64,000 nucleotides of DNA from Voacanga thouarsii (Eukaryota > Streptophyta > Magnoliopsida > Gentianales > Apocynaceae), in NCBI GenBank assembly GCA_026120185.1, contig JANUWF010001783.1, forward strand, positions 8,213,001-8,277,000. Reading direction: 5' to 3'. Under the pieces are notes generated by a model that was given only the letters and a program-made list of their open reading frames with translations, was not told the origin of the DNA and searched no databases. Every line of letters begins with the position of its first letter. Positions within the stretch are counted from its first letter, which is position 1. The translations under genes were made by a program, and so were the position numbers. This document shows positions 59,091-64,000 of the stretch, piece after piece.

Positions 59091-60739
59091 TTTTATTATT
59101 AAAAACTTATAATAATATAATAAAATTTTGAAAATACAACTTCAAATAACAAATAAAATATATCAAATTACAATTCTAATAGTAATAAAATATATTAAAT
59201 TAAGAAAATAAAGTATATTTTTCAAAAAAATTAAGTCTCTTAGTATGATTTTATTTACTTAAAATTTTAAAAAATTAAAAATAAAATGTAAAATATAAAA
59301 GATCGGTAATAGTATTTGAAATTAATTTTTTTTAAAAAAATACAATTTCTCTTTTAAATTAAATATTAGTAGGAGAAAGATTTGTTGGTGTGTCTTGTCA
59401 CATCCTTAGATGAACATAGGCTGCACTCATAAGCAACAACTTCATTCGCTCACTGCCAAAGCATCAATCAAAATGTAAAATTAGGGTATATTTTCTCTAC
59501 CATTGCGATGTGACTTATTCAAATGGCATAACAATGTTCTCTAGGTGAGGATATATTGTTGGCATGGACACCAATTTTGGAAACATTTCAAGTCCACAAC
59601 AGCTTGATGTTCCTTCTTTCTTTGCTCTCTCTAAAAGAACAAAATTCTTTCTTTTTTAACCCTTTTTGGGGGTATTGGAATAGTCTAGGTCAAGCAATTT
59701 AGACATAGACAATAAATCCAAAGGATTACTACTTTTAATTCTACTTTTTTTGGTTTAAGTCATCTATTTAGCAAAACATCAACTCAAACTTAAAGCGCTG
59801 AACTCCACCAACGAAAGGATATGAAACCATTTAAAAAATGACACAACAAAAATGCATATGGGAGAAAAAGAAAATTTTAACCAACAAAATTATTGAGGAG
59901 AAAAAAAGCATAGAGATATGATGTCCTAAGATTTCTAGTAACAGAATGAGCCAAATGAATTTGAGAAGTATTTGTGCTTATCTAACTTAAAAGTAGGATA
60001 AGGGAGCCAAAAGAACTGGCGATCGTTTAAAGGTAAATAGAGAAACTACTTGAATTGTTTCAAAGAAAAAAAGAATGAACATAGATCACAAAAAACAAAT
60101 GATTCGATAGATTAAAAGGAATTATGAATAAGCAAACAGTGTCAAGAATATGCACGGGATATCATCACATAACTAGGTATCTTTCTTATCACACTATCAC
60201 AGTAGCACATCAGCAAGAGAAGAAAAAAGGAACAACCATATCGCGGCCTTAATCCACACTTGACACTGATTAAAGAAAAAAGGTTAACGGGCAAAGCATT
60301 ATGAAGTTTACCTGAGGTACCATTTACTGAATTCAAACATAGCATTAAATATATATACCTAATTGATAATGATACAATACGCACCACATTAAAAGATAAA
60401 AAATATTTCTTTTATTTGAAAAGGGAATAAACAAATATTAATATTATAAATAGTAGTGCAAATTTGATTGAAGGTTTTGTAAGAGTTAGTATACTAATAC
60501 TAGAGAAACAATTGTTATTATTCATAAAGTATTATTTTTCTCAAAATCTCAAATAAATTTATTAAGTTTTAAAGATATCGATAGAATTGTAAACCATGTT
60601 GAAACAATGGAGAAAAATTATTTTAAGTATCTATATATTACTCAAATAAACTTAGGTAAGAAATCTTTATTAGAAAAGCTACCATATTTTTATCTAGCCT
60701 ATATTGCAAAAAAAATCTTTGTAATTGAAGTTTATAAGG
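59091..60739. other. AT-rich spacer, no gene seen
   Basis: ORFs of up to 81 codons occur (e.g. 60142-60387, minus), but none has a recognisable domain. No LTR, PBS, TIR or RNA gene motif was found. Confidence 0.5.
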
Positions 60740-61081
60740 TCTTATCACATATATATTTTTTAGTATTTTTGTGCTTTAATTGTGATAAATTCTTGTTTAA
60801 ATCACTACACACCACACTATTTTCATCCAGTTTTTGTAGGAATTGAAAAATGCCACATGAAGGTGAATAAAGATGAAAATGAAGAAAAATGGAGAAAATT
60901 TGAAGAAATGCAAATAAAACAAGGCAGAGCACACAAGGTAAGGCTTAGGAGATGAAGAGGGTATCGTCCAGAAAGTAGATAGCCAAGGGAAGCTTAGGCT
61001 ACTTAGTTGTGTGCGTGAATCTATATATGTGTAGTAGGTGGCGGCCTAAGGAAGCTTAACTTCTCTTGGTTGTCTAGTGTT

Positions 61082-61116
<35 letters not shown>

Positions 61117-62412
61117 CGTAATTTTAAGTGGCAGCTTAGGGAGCTTTCACTTCCCTAGGCTACCTACTTCATTCATTATTGCACCTAGCCAGGAACTAGG
61201 CAGCCCAAGGGAAGTTGGCCACCTTGTTTCTGAAAAACTTGGCAGTTCTACCTCCTTGGGCCACCCACTTACCTGGATTCGCACATTTCAGTATATTTTC
61301 TGAGTTTTCTTCACTTTTCACTATATATACCCCATTATAAACCTTAAAAACTCATCCTTGGTTGGCTAATAGCCAAGAGATCTCTTAGAGAGCTCAAAAG
61401 ATTCACTAAGGAAGGGAAAATCATGGAGAAGTAAGGAGATGAAGAATGGGTTGTAGAAGGAAATCCAAGAAAGAAGGAGTTCAAGATCTTATCTATGAGT
61501 GAAGTCCTTTTTTTTTCTTTGTATTACACTTTAACAATATTGAGATTTAGATTATTGTAATTGTATTTAAGGGATGAACCCTAATCTATATTCTTGTATT
61601 GAGTTGTTATTATGATTTATTGAATTCCTATTCTTGTATTTGACTACTTGGGTATTATTGTGTTGGATTGATTGTTTGGGCTTGATTGGGTTTATTCAAT
61701 TAATTGCTTCACTCTTTATGATTTTGAGAGATGTTGTTAGGAGTTGAACACCAAATTAATTAGTTCAATGTTTGTTTTCATTTGATTAACTCGAGAGAGA
61801 TGTTGAAGGATTAGAACTTGGTAGTTAATGGGTTTTCAATATTGCATAGAGATAGAGATATTAGGGCTTTTGTGTACCTTTTAGTTGATGGGTGAGTATA
61901 ATACTTCATTGGGTTAGGTTGATTAGGTAGAGATACTAATTAATTGAGTCTTAGAAAAGAAATCTCATAACTTAGGAGAGAGAGAATAAGTTTTATTCTT
62001 GAAAACCCATACCGATGCTCAAATTGGGATTTGATGAACTTAGTGATAATCTCTTTGCTTGATATGTTTTGGGGGGATTTCTTCTTGTACATTCGTTTTC
62101 CCGTATTCTTATTTCTTGATGATCCTTGTGACTCTTCTAGCATGAGTCCAATGTACTATCTATTATAGTAGTTCGTTTAGTTTAGTTAGTTTTATTTACC
62201 TTACCTTTTTATTCATTTTAGCTAGATAATGAGATTAGAGTAAAATAGTGGTAATTACTAAGTTCCCGTGGATTTGATACTTATTATTTCCTATACTATG
62301 TGATGGGTATACTTGCCCATATGTGTAGTTTTAGTGCCTTGCATTTTAAATTTAAGACTTGATTTTTGTAGATTATTTTTACTATTTTCAATGCACGCGA
62401 AACTGCCCATCA
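60740..62412 (+). mobile_element. Gypsy-type LTR fragment (element A family)
   Basis: The right end is clear: 62270-62412 is the reverse counterpart of the start of A's LTR (GATACTTATT, ATACTTGCCCATATG words) and finishes CCCATCA. No PBS follows, so it is a solo or 3' LTR. The left boundary is a guess because no TGATAGGG start is preserved. Interior 60990-61270 has CTTAGG/GGAAGCT-type repeated words. Confidence 0.55.
61086..61114. repeat. (TG)n microsatellite
   Basis: An uninterrupted TG run of 29 bp inside the LTR fragment. Confidence 0.97.
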
Positions 62413-63710
62413 GAAGTGCATCATTTATTAAACCAAAAGTTTACTGATCCTTCTACATTTATCATTCTCAAACTATTATGATATGAAGCATAATTGAAAA
62501 TGTGCATAGTTATCCATTGAAAAGTCAAAAGATTTTGACTTTAGATAAATTTTTTGGACTACATGTTCTTAAAGAAAATTGGTTATTAAACCATCTCTAA
62601 AAAAAGTGAAGTTTGAATGTCCAACATTTCTAGAAAAGATTTAAGATAATATATATGGATACTTTATGGTTTTAATTAATGCATCTACCTAATGGTTGCA
62701 TAATAGTTTATTGTCAACTTGTAACCTAGTGTTTGTAAGATTACTTGTCCAAATAATTCGTTTAAAAGTACAATTTTCAAATTATCTTATTAAAAGAATC
62801 TGTCTAGATAATGTTAAAGAATATTCCTCTGATGTCATTTATGCTTATTGTATATCGATTAGCATTACTATTAACATCCAGTAGCTCATATTTATACTCA
62901 AAATGGTCTAGTTGAATCATTCATTAAAATAGTTATAATTAATTGCCAGACCATTGCTAATAAGAACAAATCTCCCTATATCTGCTTAGGGACAGGCTAT
63001 TTTGCATGTTGCAACACTTATACTTGAAGGCCAACAAGTTATCATAAATTCTTTCTTTTACAATTAACTTTTGGTTTAAAATCAAATATTACTTATTTGA
63101 GAATTTTTTGGTGTACTATATATGTACTAATGGGGCCAAATCAATGTACCAAAATAGATCCTCAAAGAATATTGGAGATGTATGTTAGATATAATTCTCC
63201 CTTTATAATAAGTATCTTAAACTATTGATTGGAGACATATTCACAACAAGATTTATTGATTGTATCATTTTGATGAAGTATTATTTCATAAATTAGGAAG
63301 AGAACATAAACCACAAAAAAAAGCTTAACTGGAATACATCATGGAATTATTTGGATCTGCGCACAAATGCAAGTGAATTAGAAGTTCAAAAGATAATTCA
63401 CTTTCAAAGGCTTGCAAATCAATTGCCAGATTCTTTTATTAACTCTATAAGGGTAACCAAATCATATATTCCAACTATAGATGCTCCTATTAGGATAAAT
63501 ATCCCAATAGAACAAAATGAAATTCCTATAGTTGCTAAATCAAAAGCACGCCAGAAGTGTGGATAACCTATTGATTCAAAAGCAAAAAAATTCTCGAAAG
63601 AAAAGAGGATTAAATTATTGGGGTGATCAAATTGAAGATATAGAAAATGAAGATCAAGTGGTAACTGATGAAAAATCCAAGTATCCAAAAATAATAAAAA
63701 TAATATTAGA
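62413..63710 (+). pseudogene. Decayed copia integrase and linker
   Basis: Translating across stops gives successive copia integrase landmarks: an IQGDICGP-like start near 62640, LVQIIRLKVQFSNY (62740-62790), RLDN-like, HTQNGLVESFI (about 62890-62925), and LTFGLKSN (about 63065). It then gives the linker in ORF 63351-63566, with ELEVQKIIHFQRLANQLPDSF and VTKSYIP, continued in the next register to about 63690. A different copia lineage from H, G and P. Many stops; RT is absent, cut off before about 63711. Confidence 0.75.
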
Positions 63711-64000
63711 GTTGTGCTCTAGAGCCTATCATTTGTACAATGTATTTTGTACATTTATTAATAAAAAGTATTTTTTATCTTTTAGTTTAATTGATCATTT
63801 CGTGTATATGTATATAAAACTGTTAGATAAAGTCTCAAGCACACAGTATAGATATTATAACATGAGATTCCTACTACACTATGTAGTACTTGTACTTAAA
63901 TTATCCCTAGTCATAGTATTAATGAAATCGGACATCATTAATGTGCAAAGACTAGCACATGTTATATTTTTTTATTTGATCAAGCCGTGATTCTCACATC
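63711..64000 (+). repeat. Possible copia LTR start
   Basis: From about 63713 the sequence reads TTGTGCTCTAGAGCC and then AT-rich DNA with AATAAAA, similar in layout to the start of P's LTR. No PPT precedes it and the other end is beyond the window. The overlapping frame 63532-63990 is not coding here. Confidence 0.3.

Noticed and set aside
60142..60387. 81-codon minus-strand ORF with hydrophobic stretches
   Set aside because: Hydrophobicity follows from AT-rich codons; no family, no neighbours, no promoter or intron signals I could support.
63532..63990. 152-codon ORF at the right edge
   Set aside because: Only its first ~50 codons match the copia linker; the rest runs into AT-rich LTR-like DNA.
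1..64000. Endogenous pararetrovirus, plastid or mitochondrial insertion, CRISPR array, bacterial operon
   Set aside because: No movement or coat protein motifs, no organelle gene sequence, no regularly spaced short repeats and no ribosome-binding-site-led gene clusters were seen.

Overview
This 64 kb window is plant nuclear DNA, almost certainly from an angiosperm and probably a eudicot; I cannot name the species. It is AT-rich and consists almost entirely of transposable elements. I find no intact host gene, rRNA, functional tRNA or CRISPR array. Every recognisable protein motif belongs to Ty1/copia Gag-Pol or to the extra ORF of a Sirevirus, and each such reading frame is broken. The value of the window is its architecture: two nests of retrotransposons whose order of insertion can be read from target-site duplications (TSDs).

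Left nest (1-15826). The outermost layer is a long LTR on the minus strand (D, 14195-15826). A non-autonomous Ty3/gypsy-type element (A, 617-14194, minus strand) sits in it. A has a 2.0 kb 5' LTR, a tRNA-Asp-type primer binding site, a polypurine tract and no coding region. Its interior was hit by a long solo LTR (B, 2214-10733, TSD ACAAA), which was hit in turn by a related solo LTR (C, 5041-9300, TSD ACGGG/AGGGG). The left edge (1-616) is the end of an oppositely oriented LTR that cut A's 3' LTR.

Spacer (15827-18001). It holds a TG/CA palindromic microsatellite, a decayed CACTA-like end with ~153 bp repeats, and a canonical Helitron 3' terminus (hairpin plus CTAG) at 17461-17489.

Right nest (18002-58533). 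Copia element H (minus strand, TSD AAAAT) lies in a 365 bp tandem repeat. Its gag was interrupted by copia element G (22515-54695, minus strand, TSD CTCTT/CTTTT). G was then hit by a solo LTR (23089-24468), a Sirevirus F (27520-38275, minus strand, TSD ATTTT), a small TIR element of MITE/hAT style (39605-40262), copia element P (42438-50951, plus strand, TSD GGTCG) and another solo LTR (51036-52498). P is the youngest-looking element (LTRs about 98% alike where compared) but has frameshifts and stops throughout gag-pol.

Right flank (58534-64000). It contains the rest of the 365 bp repeat, AT-rich sequence with no gene, a gypsy-type LTR fragment ending at 62412, and a decayed copia integrase region on the plus strand to about 63710.

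The elements share a life cycle: LTR promoter, minus-strand priming from tRNA-Met (copia) or tRNA-Asp (gypsy-type), reverse transcription and integration. No copy here appears able to do this by itself. I found no convincing new biological system. The most unusual observations are the depth of the nest, the Sirevirus env-like remnant, and a non-autonomous element carrying three polypurine-tract-like motifs.
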